From DASQZK01 sp963764345 (lineage in GTDB: Bacteria > Bacteroidota > Bacteroidia > Bacteroidales > GCA-2748055), in NCBI GenBank assembly GCA_963764345.1, contig CAVXSF010000009.1, positions 496,001 through 560,000 of the forward strand: DNA of 64,000 bases. Direction: 5' to 3'. A model generated the notes under the pieces. That model worked only from the letters and a program-made list of their open reading frames with translations. It did not search any database and had not been told where the DNA came from. Positions 56,025 through 64,000 of the stretch are shown in pieces. The first letter of the stretch is position 1. Every line of letters starts with the position of its first letter. A program made the position numbers and the translations under genes.

Positions 56025-57002
56025 ATGACTGATATTTTAAATTACAACAAGCTCGATGCTTTGAATTTACAGCTCTCTGAGACAGATCCGGTCACAAATA
56101 TCCCGGTAGCCGGAGACGAAAACATCGTTTGGATCAATACCCCGATCTCGGATATTACCATGATAAACAAACTGGGGGAACATTTCGGCATTCATCCTTT
56201 AACGGTTGAAGACATCCTGAATACCACACATCTTCCCAAATTCGAAGCTTTCGAAGATTATTATTTTCTCACTATCAAATACATGGAATACACACGGGAG
56301 AGCGGAACAGAGGTTTTTCATCTTTCTCTCCTGCTCAAAGACCGTTACGTACTATCCTTTTATGAAGGAACCAGCAATCCTGTCCTTGTCAATGTAAAGG
56401 ATCGAATATTAAAGGGCATTGGCAATCTGCGGAACCTGAAAGCCGACCACTTGTTTTACCGCCTGGTGGATTTCACGGTAGATGAATACCTGAATATTTC
56501 CAATGTCATCCGTGAGGAAATTGATGAGATGGACACCAAAACCTTCCAGGGTGAAGAAGAGGAAGTCTCATCCGAAATCCTGGATATCAAACGTGAGATT
56601 AACAATTTCCGCCGTATTGTCGTACCATTGAGGGAAGATCTTGGGCGGTTGCTTACGAACCCGTCCGGACTGCTCAGAAAGTCAACCCTTACCTATTTCC
56701 GGGATATCATCGACCACCTGGACCATCTTATCTCTTCGTTAGATAATTACCGTGAGATCCTGAAAGACATGATGGATCTCCACCTTGCCCACCTCAGCCG
56801 GAACATGAACGAGGTAATGAAGACCCTGACCATCGTGGCCACTATTTTTATTCCGCTCACCTTTCTGGCCGGCATTTTTGGGATGAACTTTAAACATATG
56901 CCCGAACTGGCCTGGAAATGGGGATATCCTGCTTTTTGGCTGATAACTCTCCTGCTCAGCATTCTTATGTTTCTCTATATGAAAAGGAAGAACTGGTTCT
57001 GA
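56025..57002 (+). CDS. corA: Magnesium/cobalt transporter CorA
   Basis: CorA is a pentameric divalent cation channel. The 325-aa protein has a long cytoplasmic alpha/beta and helical domain (about 1-260) and two C-terminal TM helices. The signature GMN is in GIFGMNFKHMPELAW at the end of TM1, and the second TM ends in MKRKNWF. Normal length. It stands alone, convergent with hppA. Confidence 0.94.
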   Translation: MTDILNYNKLDALNLQLSETDPVTNIPVAGDENIVWINTPISDITMINKLGEHFGIHPLTVEDILNTTHLPKFEAFEDYYFLTIKYMEYTRESGTEVFHLSLLLKDRYVLSFYEGTSNPVLVNVKDRILKGIGNLRNLKADHLFYRLVDFTVDEYLNISNVIREEIDEMDTKTFQGEEEEVSSEILDIKREINNFRRIVVPLREDLGRLLTNPSGLLRKSTLTYFRDIIDHLDHLISSLDNYREILKDMMDLHLAHLSRNMNEVMKTLTIVATIFIPLTFLAGIFGMNFKHMPELAWKWGYPAFWLITLLLSILMFLYMKRKNWF

Positions 57003-57095
57003 TCCGCATGGTCAGTGGATCGGAAATGGGACAAAATGGAGAGTGTCTTAAAAGTCGGAGTATAATCAGTTGGCATTTCAAATTATACGTTTCTT

Positions 57096-57129
57096 TATGT
57101 AAGGGTGTAAAATCTTACACCCTTACATA
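57096..57129. terminator. Perfect 15-bp inverted repeat between corA and hppA
   Basis: TATGTAAGGGTGTAA (57096-57110), loop AATC, then its exact reverse complement (57115-57129). Its place between convergent genes suggests a bidirectional terminator, although neither side has a strong T run. Confidence 0.65.
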
Positions 57130-57173
57130 ATAGAAAACATACAATTCCTAAACAATGCAATCAATTATCCGGA

Positions 57174-59505
57174 TCAAAACAGTCCGACAGCTACAGTAAG
57201 TCCTGCCATAACAACTGAGACCATCGTCATCAGTTTGATCAGGATATTCAGTGAAGGTCCGGATGTATCTTTAAACGGATCGCCAACAGTATCACCAACC
57301 ACACCGGCTTTATGGGCTTCACTGCCTTTTCCGCCATAATTTCCTTTTTCAATATATTTTTTAGCATTATCCCATGCACCACCGGCATTATTCAGCATAC
57401 TGGCCAGGGTAAAACCTGCGGTAAGTCCGCCCACAAGCAGGCCAACCACACCGGCAACACCGAGGGTAACACCGATGAAGACAGGTACAATAATGGCCAG
57501 CAGTGAAGGAACAACCATTTCTCTCTGGGCACCTTTAGTTGAAATAGCGACACATTTTGCATATTCAGGAGTTGCCGTGCCTTCCATAATTCCCGGGATA
57601 TCCCTGAACTGACGTCTTACTTCATCAACCATGGCTCCGGCAGCACGACCGACAGCTTTCATGGTCATGGCACAGAAAACAAAGGCCATCATGGCTCCGA
57701 TGAAAAGACCACCGAGAAGCATGGGGTTAAACAGGGTAAGATTATAAGCCTCAACGAAATCGTTAATATGTGCAGCGGCTATCGAAACAGCATGATGTCC
57801 TTCAGCGACGGCAGGTAGAGTTGTACCGTTATAGAAAACCACTTCACCAACCTGCTTGATACCATCGGCGGCTTCACCAGCCATTCTGCCGATCCAGAGC
57901 TTAACTTCTTCCATATAGGCTGAAAGAAGTGCCATAGCTGTAAGAGCAGCAGAGCCAATGGCAAAACCTTTACCAGTGGCGGCCGTTGTATTTCCAAGCA
58001 TATCAAGAGCATCCGTTCTTTCACGCACTTCATGGGGCAGTTCAGACATTTCGGCATTTCCACCTGCATTATCAGCGATAGGACCGAAAGCATCGGTAGC
58101 CAGGGTAATACCAAGGGTGGACAGCATTCCGACAGCGGCAAAACCAATACCATACACACCGTTGGAGAAATTGCTGAACCCGCCGGCAAATCCGTAAGCA
58201 GCAATAATGCCCAACACGATGGTAACCACCGGGATCCAGGTTGAAAACATACCTACAGCAATACCATCAATTATAGTGGTTGCCGGACCCTGTTGGGCCT
58301 GTGCGGCAATTCCCCTCGTGGGCTTATATTCATCGGAGGTAAAATATTCTGTTCCCTGGCCAATGATCACACCGGCAAGCAGACCGGAAACGACAGCCCC
58401 AAAAATACCCCAGGTGATCCAATCAAAATAAGCCATGATAGCCATGGCAACCAGGATGAGCACTGAACTTCCGCCGGTTCCGATCAGAAGGGCATTTAAA
58501 AGGTTTTTCTGCGTTGCGGATTCTTTGGTACGGACCATGAAAATACCCAGGATCGAAAGGAGGATCCCAATCGCAGCAACCATCATCGGGGCTACAACTT
58601 TGGTGACCTGTTCCTCAGCTGTAAGCCCGGGAAGGGCGGCACCCAGTGCTGCTGTTGCCAGGATTGATCCGGCATACGATTCGTAAAGGTCGGCACCCAT
58701 ACCGGCAACATCACCTACATTGTCACCAACATTATCGGCAATGGTTGCAGGGTTTCTCGGATCGTCTTCGGGAATGCCCGCTTCCACTTTACCAACCAGA
58801 TCGGCTCCAACATCAGCAGCCTTGGTAAATATCCCGCCTCCGACACGTGCAAAGAGGGCCTGGGTGGAAGCTCCCATGCCAAAGGTAAGCATCGTAGCAG
58901 TGATCTCAATCATTTTCTGATGCTGACTGATGCCGGCATGAACAAAATCAAGACCGAGAAAAGTCAGGCCGTTTGCAATATGCTCAGGAGTATAGACAAG
59001 CTTGGTAAGAATCAGTATACCATATAGCAATGTCAAGCAATCCAAAACCAACAACCACCAGTCCCATCACAGCACCACTCCGGAAGGCAATCTGAAGCCC
59101 GCGGTTTAACGATTGTGATGCTCCCTGGGCTGTTCTGGCTGATGCAAATGTGGCTGTCCGCATCCCCAGATAACCGCAAAGTCCGGAAAAGAAACCTCCG
59201 GTCAGAAAAGCAATAGGCACAAAGGGATTCTGAACACCAAAAAACGCCAGAATGGCCAGCAGAACCATCAATACCAGAAAAACAATGGTCACTACAGTGT
59301 ATTGTCTCCTGAGATAAGCCATTGCACCATCCCTGACATATTTTGCAATTTCTTTCATTTTATCATTACCCTCAGAATTCTTCATCATATTTTTGAAGAA
59401 AAACCAGGCAAATACAAGTGCAAGGATAGCCGAAAACGGGATTAACCAGAATTCCTGCTGTGTTGCGTTGACGCTTGCCACCTGAAGTACATTAAGTGCT
59501 TCCAT
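57174..59505 (-). CDS. hppA: Membrane-bound ion-pumping pyrophosphatase, split by a +1 frameshift
   Basis: HppA couples pyrophosphate hydrolysis to H+ or Na+ export. The first frame (58984-59505) has the N-terminal helices through RTATFASARTAQGASQSLNRG. The second (57174 to about 59010) has GGGIFTKAADVGADLVGKVE, the pyrophosphate site, and DNVGDNVGDVAGMGADL. Joined, about 776 aa with some 16 helices. The GNTTAATGKG motif has Ala where K+-independent enzymes have Lys, so the K+-dependent subfamily is predicted. Na+ versus H+ is not decided. A good Shine-Dalgarno (AAAAGGAGAAG) precedes the ATG. The frame change lies near 58995-59010 and is probably a one-base insertion. Confidence 0.92.
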
Positions 59506-59947
59506 TAGACTTCTCCTTTTATTTGTTTAGTAGTTACTTTATTAAATGATATTTAGGTTTCTCTGCCAAACCGGAACTTTGCTGCTATCAATCAGTAAGC
59601 ATATATCGGCCCCAGCTTTCATTTTCCAATTTTCGAGGCGTAAAGATAATGAAAAATAGTTGGGATTATCAAAACTCAGTGCCAACTATTTATCAAATGA
59701 ACGTATGCAGAACTATGGATAAATGCTCCTCTGAAAACCTGGGTTTATATCCCTAAAGAACCTGATATTATGCCAATATTCTCCACTTAAATATATGCGG
59801 TGACATGTATAAATATCAGATGCTAAATAACGCGATCTTCAAACAGAAATATAAATATCCAAATATTTTTTTTGGTTGATAACTAAATTTTTTCATATAT
59901 TTAAGCTGTCAAAAAGTAATTATTAATCAAGGATTTAAAAACACATT
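59506..59947. other. Intergenic region upstream of hppA and a small gene
   Basis: A 442-bp AT-rich divergent gap. On the plus strand TTTG (59871-59874) and TATATTTA (59896-59903) with a 21-nt spacer form a near-consensus promoter for the small gene at 59948. No hppA promoter was identified. Confidence 0.5.
59871..59903 (+). promoter_or_regulatory. Near-consensus promoter for the 93-aa protein gene
   Basis: TTTG-N21-TATATTTA, with one mismatch in the -7 box, about 45 nt upstream of the ATG at 59948. Confidence 0.4.
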
Positions 59948-60229
59948 ATGAAAGAAAAGTTAACCCCCGCAAAATTAGCCATCGCTTTCAAGGAAACGAT
60001 CATTGAAGACAAAGCCAGAAGTATCAAATTCAAAACGTTTTTTAACAATCTGAGCTCTGATCAAAAACAGATTCTGTTAAACTATCTGCTCAAGAATGAG
60101 GATCTGGATTTCTTCAAACTTCAGTCTGTGATTGATAAAGAACAGACGAAAAGGAAAGAGCAGCTTATTACCAACTACCAGGGCAGGATAGACGAGTTTC
60201 AGAAAAAGATTGAAGAACTGAAAAAGTAA
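59948..60229 (+). CDS. Small Lys/Glu-rich coiled-coil protein of unknown function
   Basis: A 93-aa soluble, highly charged helical protein with a C-terminal coiled-coil pattern (residues about 60-93, ending IDEFQKKIEELKK). I recognise no family. It is probably a real gene because it has a candidate promoter upstream, a clean rho-independent terminator 31 bp after its stop, and no competing frame. Confidence 0.7.
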   Translation: MKEKLTPAKLAIAFKETIIEDKARSIKFKTFFNNLSSDQKQILLNYLLKNEDLDFFKLQSVIDKEQTKRKEQLITNYQGRIDEFQKKIEELKK

Positions 60230-60786
60230 TTCTTTCCCTGTTCTCCATTTAAGTATTTTTAAAGCCGGGTATGATCCCGGCTTTTTATTTATTCTACCAA
60301 AAAAGAATGTGTTGAAGTTCCGTTTTTATTTGTTTGTTTAGCAGTGAAACAAATCCCTTATAGGGAAAAATAAAATGGGAAGTACATCATCCACCCTCAT
60401 GAGATCCTCATGAACCAACAGTGTGATACCTTATTAATATACCCCGGGGACTTCCCTGTTCGGGCTATGGAAATTGTTTAAAAACCCATTCCCGGAAATT
60501 TCGTTTTAATGTAAGATACGGTCTGCTTCTGCTAAGCCAATTTTTATAGCCCCTAATCCTTTCCCTTGCTGGCCGGCCTTTCATAATTTTCCGTTCCGGT
60601 ATCTGTAAATTTATTCTCCGCGCAATAGGGTAAAATTACTTTCGTGCATCTTAGTACTAAAGAGCTCTTAAAAAAACATGTCAAATGATCGCATTCTCAT
60701 TCTTCATTTTCTCTTGTGAAAATCGCTTTTATGATGAAAGCAGGACAATCCTGAGATTAAACAAAAAACATAAAAATCCGAAATCC
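60230..60786. other. Intergenic region with a terminator
   Basis: A 557-bp gap that holds the terminator at 60261-60290. The remainder is AT-rich with no gene, RNA or repeat that I can support. The open frame upstream of 60787 belongs to an unlikely long start of the next gene. Confidence 0.5.
60261..60290 (+). terminator. Rho-independent terminator after the 93-aa protein gene
   Basis: AAAGCCGGG (60261-60269), loop TATGAT, CCCGGCTTT (60276-60284), then TTATTT. A perfect 9-bp stem. Confidence 0.9.
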
Positions 60787-62079
60787 ATGAAAAAGCAAAA
60801 TGCATTTCCTTTCTTCCTGCTCCTGGCGGCAATCCTTCTTTCAGCGTTTCAGCTTAATGTATCTGCTGTTTCATTGCCACATGGCGGCCGAAGTACAGAT
60901 TCTCTCAATTATGTCGCCTACCACGGAAAAGTAGTCGACAAGAGTAATAATAGTATTTTACCCTTTGCAACAATCGAAGTCGACGGAACCAATATTGCCA
61001 CAATTACCAATATCGATGGCGAGTTTGTCGTGAAAATCGGTAAGGATACCAATGCATCCTCACTCAAGATCTCATATATCGGGTATGGTAACAAATATGT
61101 CCCGTTAAAGGATTTTGTAATGAATAAAATGCATACCATCGAACTCAGTCCTTCCACGCTTCATCTTCAGGCGGTTACCATCAGACCGGAGAATGCAAAA
61201 GATCTTATAAATAATATTCTCAACAGGATTCCCCAGAATTACAGCGTCAATCCTGTAATGATGAAAGCATTCTACAGGGAGACCATTAAAAATCGCCGGA
61301 GTTATGTCGCTATTTCTGAGGCCGTCGTGGATATCTATAAAGCGGGATATAAGAGTGAATTTGACAATGACCAGGTGAAAATTGACAAGGGACGGAAGAG
61401 CGGGAATGTGCAGAAAATGGATACCGTTCTGTTCAAGCTTCAGGGGGGACCGACAATCACCCTGCTTCTCGATATCGTAAAGAATCCTTATATCCTTCTG
61501 ACCAGCGATTATGCCAATATTTATGATTTTTACATCAGCGATATCGTATCGCTGAACGACAAACTCCACTATGTCATCAGTTTCGATCAGAAGCCGGGCA
61601 TCGATGCACCTTATTATCATGGCAAACTCTATGTTGAAATCGAGAGCCTGGCCATCACCGAAGCTGAATTTGCCCTCAACATGGAAAACAAGGAGGAAAC
61701 CGAACATATTTTCATCCAGAAGAAACCCATGGGGATGGAGATCATCCCGGAAAAAGCCATCTACCATACTAAATATACCATGCAGGATGGGAAATGGTAT
61801 TTCAGCTATGCCCGCGCAGAAGTAAAATTCAAAGTGAACTGGGATAAAAAACTATTCAACACCAATTACACCACCATGTCGGAAATAGCTGTCACCGACC
61901 GGAAAACCATTAATCCGGAAAAAATTAACGCAAAACAACGATTCAAAAGAAAAGACATTCTTGATGATATGGTTTTTACCTATTTCGATCCTGATTTCTG
62001 GGGCGATTATAATGTCATCGAACCTGATCAGTCTATCGAATCAGCGATCAGGAAATTGAATCGCAGGTTAAAAAATTAA
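60787..62079 (+). CDS. Exported CarboxypepD_reg-like domain protein
   Basis: From the ATG at 60787 the protein is 430 aa with a clear signal peptide (FPFFLLLAAILLSAFQLNVSA). The frame opens upstream to an ATG at 60685, but that would bury the signal. Residues about 40-125 form a CarboxypepD_reg-like beta-sandwich (YHGKVVDKSNNSILPFATIEVDG...NIDGEFVVKIGKD), as found at the N-terminus of TonB receptors and similar Bacteroidota envelope proteins. The remaining 300 residues form a beta-rich domain (FYRETIKNRRSYVAISEAVV onward) that I cannot name. Probably periplasmic or outer-membrane associated. Confidence 0.78.
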   Translation: MKKQNAFPFFLLLAAILLSAFQLNVSAVSLPHGGRSTDSLNYVAYHGKVVDKSNNSILPFATIEVDGTNIATITNIDGEFVVKIGKDTNASSLKISYIGYGNKYVPLKDFVMNKMHTIELSPSTLHLQAVTIRPENAKDLINNILNRIPQNYSVNPVMMKAFYRETIKNRRSYVAISEAVVDIYKAGYKSEFDNDQVKIDKGRKSGNVQKMDTVLFKLQGGPTITLLLDIVKNPYILLTSDYANIYDFYISDIVSLNDKLHYVISFDQKPGIDAPYYHGKLYVEIESLAITEAEFALNMENKEETEHIFIQKKPMGMEIIPEKAIYHTKYTMQDGKWYFSYARAEVKFKVNWDKKLFNTNYTTMSEIAVTDRKTINPEKINAKQRFKRKDILDDMVFTYFDPDFWGDYNVIEPDQSIESAIRKLNRRLKN

Positions 62080-62286
62080 TTCAAGCTCATGAAGAGTGAA
62101 TGAACAGTTGAAAAAGCAAAGGGGCACAGGCTGCTGAGAAAAGGCAGGACAAATCGATCGTAAAGTGTCTCACCCTGTGTCCCTTGCCCATTGATATTTA
62201 CAGGAAAATAACAGCTCGTCCGGGGAATTTTTTACCTTTACACTCTTCGGAAATGTCTGACAAAGTGAAACAGAGGCAGCACTTAC

Positions 62287-62832
62287 ATGATCAGAGAAGT
62301 ATTCATAATTGCAGGATTAAAGCGTGGAGATATCAGGATCTTCGAAAACCTGTTTCACAGGTATTACCCGGGATTATGCACATACGCAGAATCGTTGCTG
62401 AAACGGGAAGGCCCGGCTGAGGAAATCGTTCAGGATGTCTTTTACAATATATGGAAAAACAGAAACGATATAACGATCACAACAAGTCTTAAAAGTTACC
62501 TCTTCAAATCCGTTTATAATCATTCCATGATGTATTTGCGAAAAACGAAGCGGGAAGTCAGAATGGACGAGAACTGGGCTTCGATCCAGGCTGACAGGGA
62601 ACCGGGACCTGTGGAACAAATCAATGAAAAGGAACTGAACGGTCTGATAACAGAGGCACTTACCAGACTTCCCGAACGTACCAAACGGATATTCATTATG
62701 AGCAGGATGGAAGGTCTGAGATATAAGGATATTGCCCAGAAGCTTTCCATATCCGTCAAAACGGTCGAATCCAATATGGGTAAAGCATTACAGGCCCTTC
62801 GAAACTCACTGAATGAGTATAGTTCATATTAA
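62287..62832 (+). CDS. ECF-type RNA polymerase sigma factor
   Basis: The 181-aa protein has sigma region 2 (FENLFHRYYPGLCTYAESLL, AEEIVQDVFYNIWKNR) and region 4 (ALTRLPERTKRIFIMSRMEGLRYKDIAQKLSISVKTVESNM), the layout of extracytoplasmic-function sigma factors in Bacteroidota. The fecR-type anti-sigma gene starts 10 bp downstream. Such pairs usually control an adjacent TonB-dependent receptor operon in response to an outer-membrane ligand. Confidence 0.93.
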   Translation: MIREVFIIAGLKRGDIRIFENLFHRYYPGLCTYAESLLKREGPAEEIVQDVFYNIWKNRNDITITTSLKSYLFKSVYNHSMMYLRKTKREVRMDENWASIQADREPGPVEQINEKELNGLITEALTRLPERTKRIFIMSRMEGLRYKDIAQKLSISVKTVESNMGKALQALRNSLNEYSSY

Positions 62833-62842
62833 ACCGTCATTC

Positions 62843-63841
62843 ATGAAGAACAACCATAATATTGCCATTTTATCTGCACGCTTTCTGGCGGAAGAAATGA
62901 GTGAATGTGAGAAAGCTGCTTTTTTAAATCAACTTAAGAACAACAGGACTATGCAGGATGAATTTGAGAAAATGAAGAAGACCTGGAATAACATGGATAC
63001 CATACCTTCCGGAAAATTCAACCATACCGGGAAAGCATGGGAGGAACTGAAAAACAGGCTTTATAGTGACAGTCTGCTCAGCGAACCAGCCAGCCCTCCC
63101 CATACCCCAGGATGGTATATCCTCCGCATTGCTGCAGGAATCGCAATCCTTTCCATAATCTGGGTTGGAATCTCCCGCATATTCTCTGACCGGACGACAA
63201 TTCAATACGAGACCATCAGCTACAACGCTTCCGGTTCGGTATCCGGCTATGTGTTAGCCGACGGCAGTCACGTTTTTCTTAATGAGGGATCTGAAATAAA
63301 AATACCAGATAACTTCACCCAAAACCGGACACTTGAACTAAGCGGAGAAGCATATTTTGACGTCACTCATGATCCTTCCAGACCTTTCTCAATTTATGCT
63401 GACAATACCGTAATAACCGTTCTGGGAACTACGTTTAATGTGAAGGAGAATAAATCCGATGGTATGGTTGAAGTACTGGTGGAATCAGGCAGGGTCAGAG
63501 TTCACGACAAACAGGACGAATCAGGCATCACCCTCCTGCCGGGACAGTTTGGCAAATCGGACGGAAAGAAGACAGTGCTGGATGTTCAGGAGGATGTCAA
63601 TTATCTCTCATGGAAAACCAGGACGTTCCGGTTTGTCAATTCAGGTCTCGATAAAGTCTTTAGCACCCTTGAGCTGTCTTACCATGTGAAGGTGGATACC
63701 GGCAGTCTGAATCTGGCTGATATGAAACTGACTTCGACCTATAAAGATCAGTCTTTCGAATCCATTATCCAGACAATATGTACCGCTTTTAACCTGTCAT
63801 ACATCAGAACGGATTCCGGATACAGGATAAATCCCCGGTGA
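62843..63841 (+). CDS. FecR-family anti-sigma factor
   Basis: This 332-aa inner-membrane protein has a cytoplasmic N-domain of about 95 residues that should bind the sigma factor, a TM helix (about 98-120; ILRIAAGIAILSIIWVGI), a periplasmic FecR domain (about 130-235; GYVLADGSHVFLNEGSEI, ELSGEAYFDVTHDPSRPF) and a C-terminal DUF4974 domain (about 265-330). The ATG at 62843 is preferred over the frame's earlier start at 62813, which would overlap the sigma gene. Confidence 0.93.
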   Translation: MKNNHNIAILSARFLAEEMSECEKAAFLNQLKNNRTMQDEFEKMKKTWNNMDTIPSGKFNHTGKAWEELKNRLYSDSLLSEPASPPHTPGWYILRIAAGIAILSIIWVGISRIFSDRTTIQYETISYNASGSVSGYVLADGSHVFLNEGSEIKIPDNFTQNRTLELSGEAYFDVTHDPSRPFSIYADNTVITVLGTTFNVKENKSDGMVEVLVESGRVRVHDKQDESGITLLPGQFGKSDGKKTVLDVQEDVNYLSWKTRTFRFVNSGLDKVFSTLELSYHVKVDTGSLNLADMKLTSTYKDQSFESIIQTICTAFNLSYIRTDSGYRINPR

Positions 63842-63967
63842 AATGGATGAAAATGCTCCTGGTCCTTTTCCCGTCCCCGGACGCATTTCTTCTGAACGCC
63901 TGTTCATTCCGGGAAACCCATGGCTCAGTCTTTCAAGGCGATCCGGAATGCAGAAAAAACATGTGGC

Positions 63968-64000
63968 ATGAATAACCTGAAATTCAGAAATATTTACCGC
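63968..64000 (+). CDS. Possible start of a TonB-dependent receptor gene, cut by the window end
   Basis: ATG at 63968 opens a frame reading MNNLKFRNIYR to the last base of the window. Position right after a sigma/FecR pair is where a SusC/FecA-type receptor usually starts. The eleven visible residues cannot confirm this. Confidence 0.3.
   Translation, partial: MNNLKFRNIYR

Noticed and set aside
62119..62185. 12-bp inverted repeat AAGGGGCACAGG/CCTGTGTCCCTT before the ECF sigma gene
   Set aside because: The 43-nt loop and lack of a T run argue against a terminator; no matching repeat elsewhere was noticed.
63848..63973. Short open frame after fecR with a lipobox-like LLNAC
   Set aside because: It has no spacing or codon pattern of a gene, and it overlaps the more plausible start of the next gene at 63968.
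1..64000. CRISPR arrays, insertion sequences, prophage genes, toxin-antitoxin pairs, integrases
   Set aside because: Looked for on both strands; no direct-repeat array, transposase, integrase or phage structural gene was seen.

Overview
This window is a stretch of mostly core chromosome from a member of the Bacteroidota, probably Bacteroidales or a close relative. The evidence is a PorQ type IX secretion gene beside cmk, promoters of the TTTG/TAnnTTTG type instead of TTGACA/TATAAT, few Shine-Dalgarno sites, an ECF sigma/FecR pair, DUF4369-TlpA lipoproteins, and a glycogen locus with a fused glycogen synthase-phosphorylase. No prophage, insertion sequence, CRISPR array or integron was found. 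The only RNA gene seen is tRNA-Leu(UAG).

Layout. 0-10.5 kb (minus strand): heptose kinase rfaE1, priA, pfkA, ispH, cmk, porQ, then a glycosyltransferase, a cysteine-cluster protein and an EamA transporter. 10.7-17 kb: a lipoprotein (+), then clpX, clpP, tig, tRNA-Leu, lptB and tatC (minus). 17-21.5 kb (+): recQ and a two-gene ABC transporter. 21.5-29.4 kb (minus): an OppC-like permease, a GT2 glycosyltransferase, a large PAS/GAF hybrid histidine kinase, a NupC nucleoside transporter and a bifunctional nuclease. 29.6-33.3 kb (+): rplU, rpmA, serS, an EamA transporter and ruvC. 33.3-39.2 kb: HIT protein, greA, a small membrane protein, a Rieske-like lipoprotein, a GH26 mannanase-like lipoprotein, ahcY and ribF. 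39.4-50.5 kb: the glycogen locus, with glgB (+) facing an operon on the minus strand that reads debranching enzyme, GT4, GH57, synthase-phosphorylase fusion. 51-57 kb (+): two TlpA-like lipoproteins, lpxH, a MuiA-family protein and corA. 57-59.5 kb: membrane pyrophosphatase hppA (minus). 60-64 kb (+): a small coiled-coil protein, a CarboxypepD_reg-like exported protein, an ECF sigma factor, its FecR anti-sigma factor, and probably the first codons of the receptor they control.

How the genes work together. The glycogen locus holds synthesis (GT3 domain, branching enzyme, GT4), phosphorolysis (GT35 domain) and debranching (GDE, GH57) in one place. ClpX/ClpP/trigger factor is a protein-quality operon. 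LptB, LpxH, RfaE1 and PorQ point to a double-membraned cell that makes LPS and runs type IX secretion.

The most striking overall feature is that six conserved genes (ispH, tig, an ABC permease, nupC, a GT4 gene, hppA) are each split by a net +1 frameshift, with a possible seventh in the nupC leader. All are in the same direction, which looks more like single-base insertions in the assembly than gene decay. No obviously new multigene system was seen. The most unusual single genes are the Rieske-like lipoprotein with both His ligands replaced, the TlpA paralogue with both catalytic Cys replaced by Ser, and greA with a terminator hairpin in its leader.
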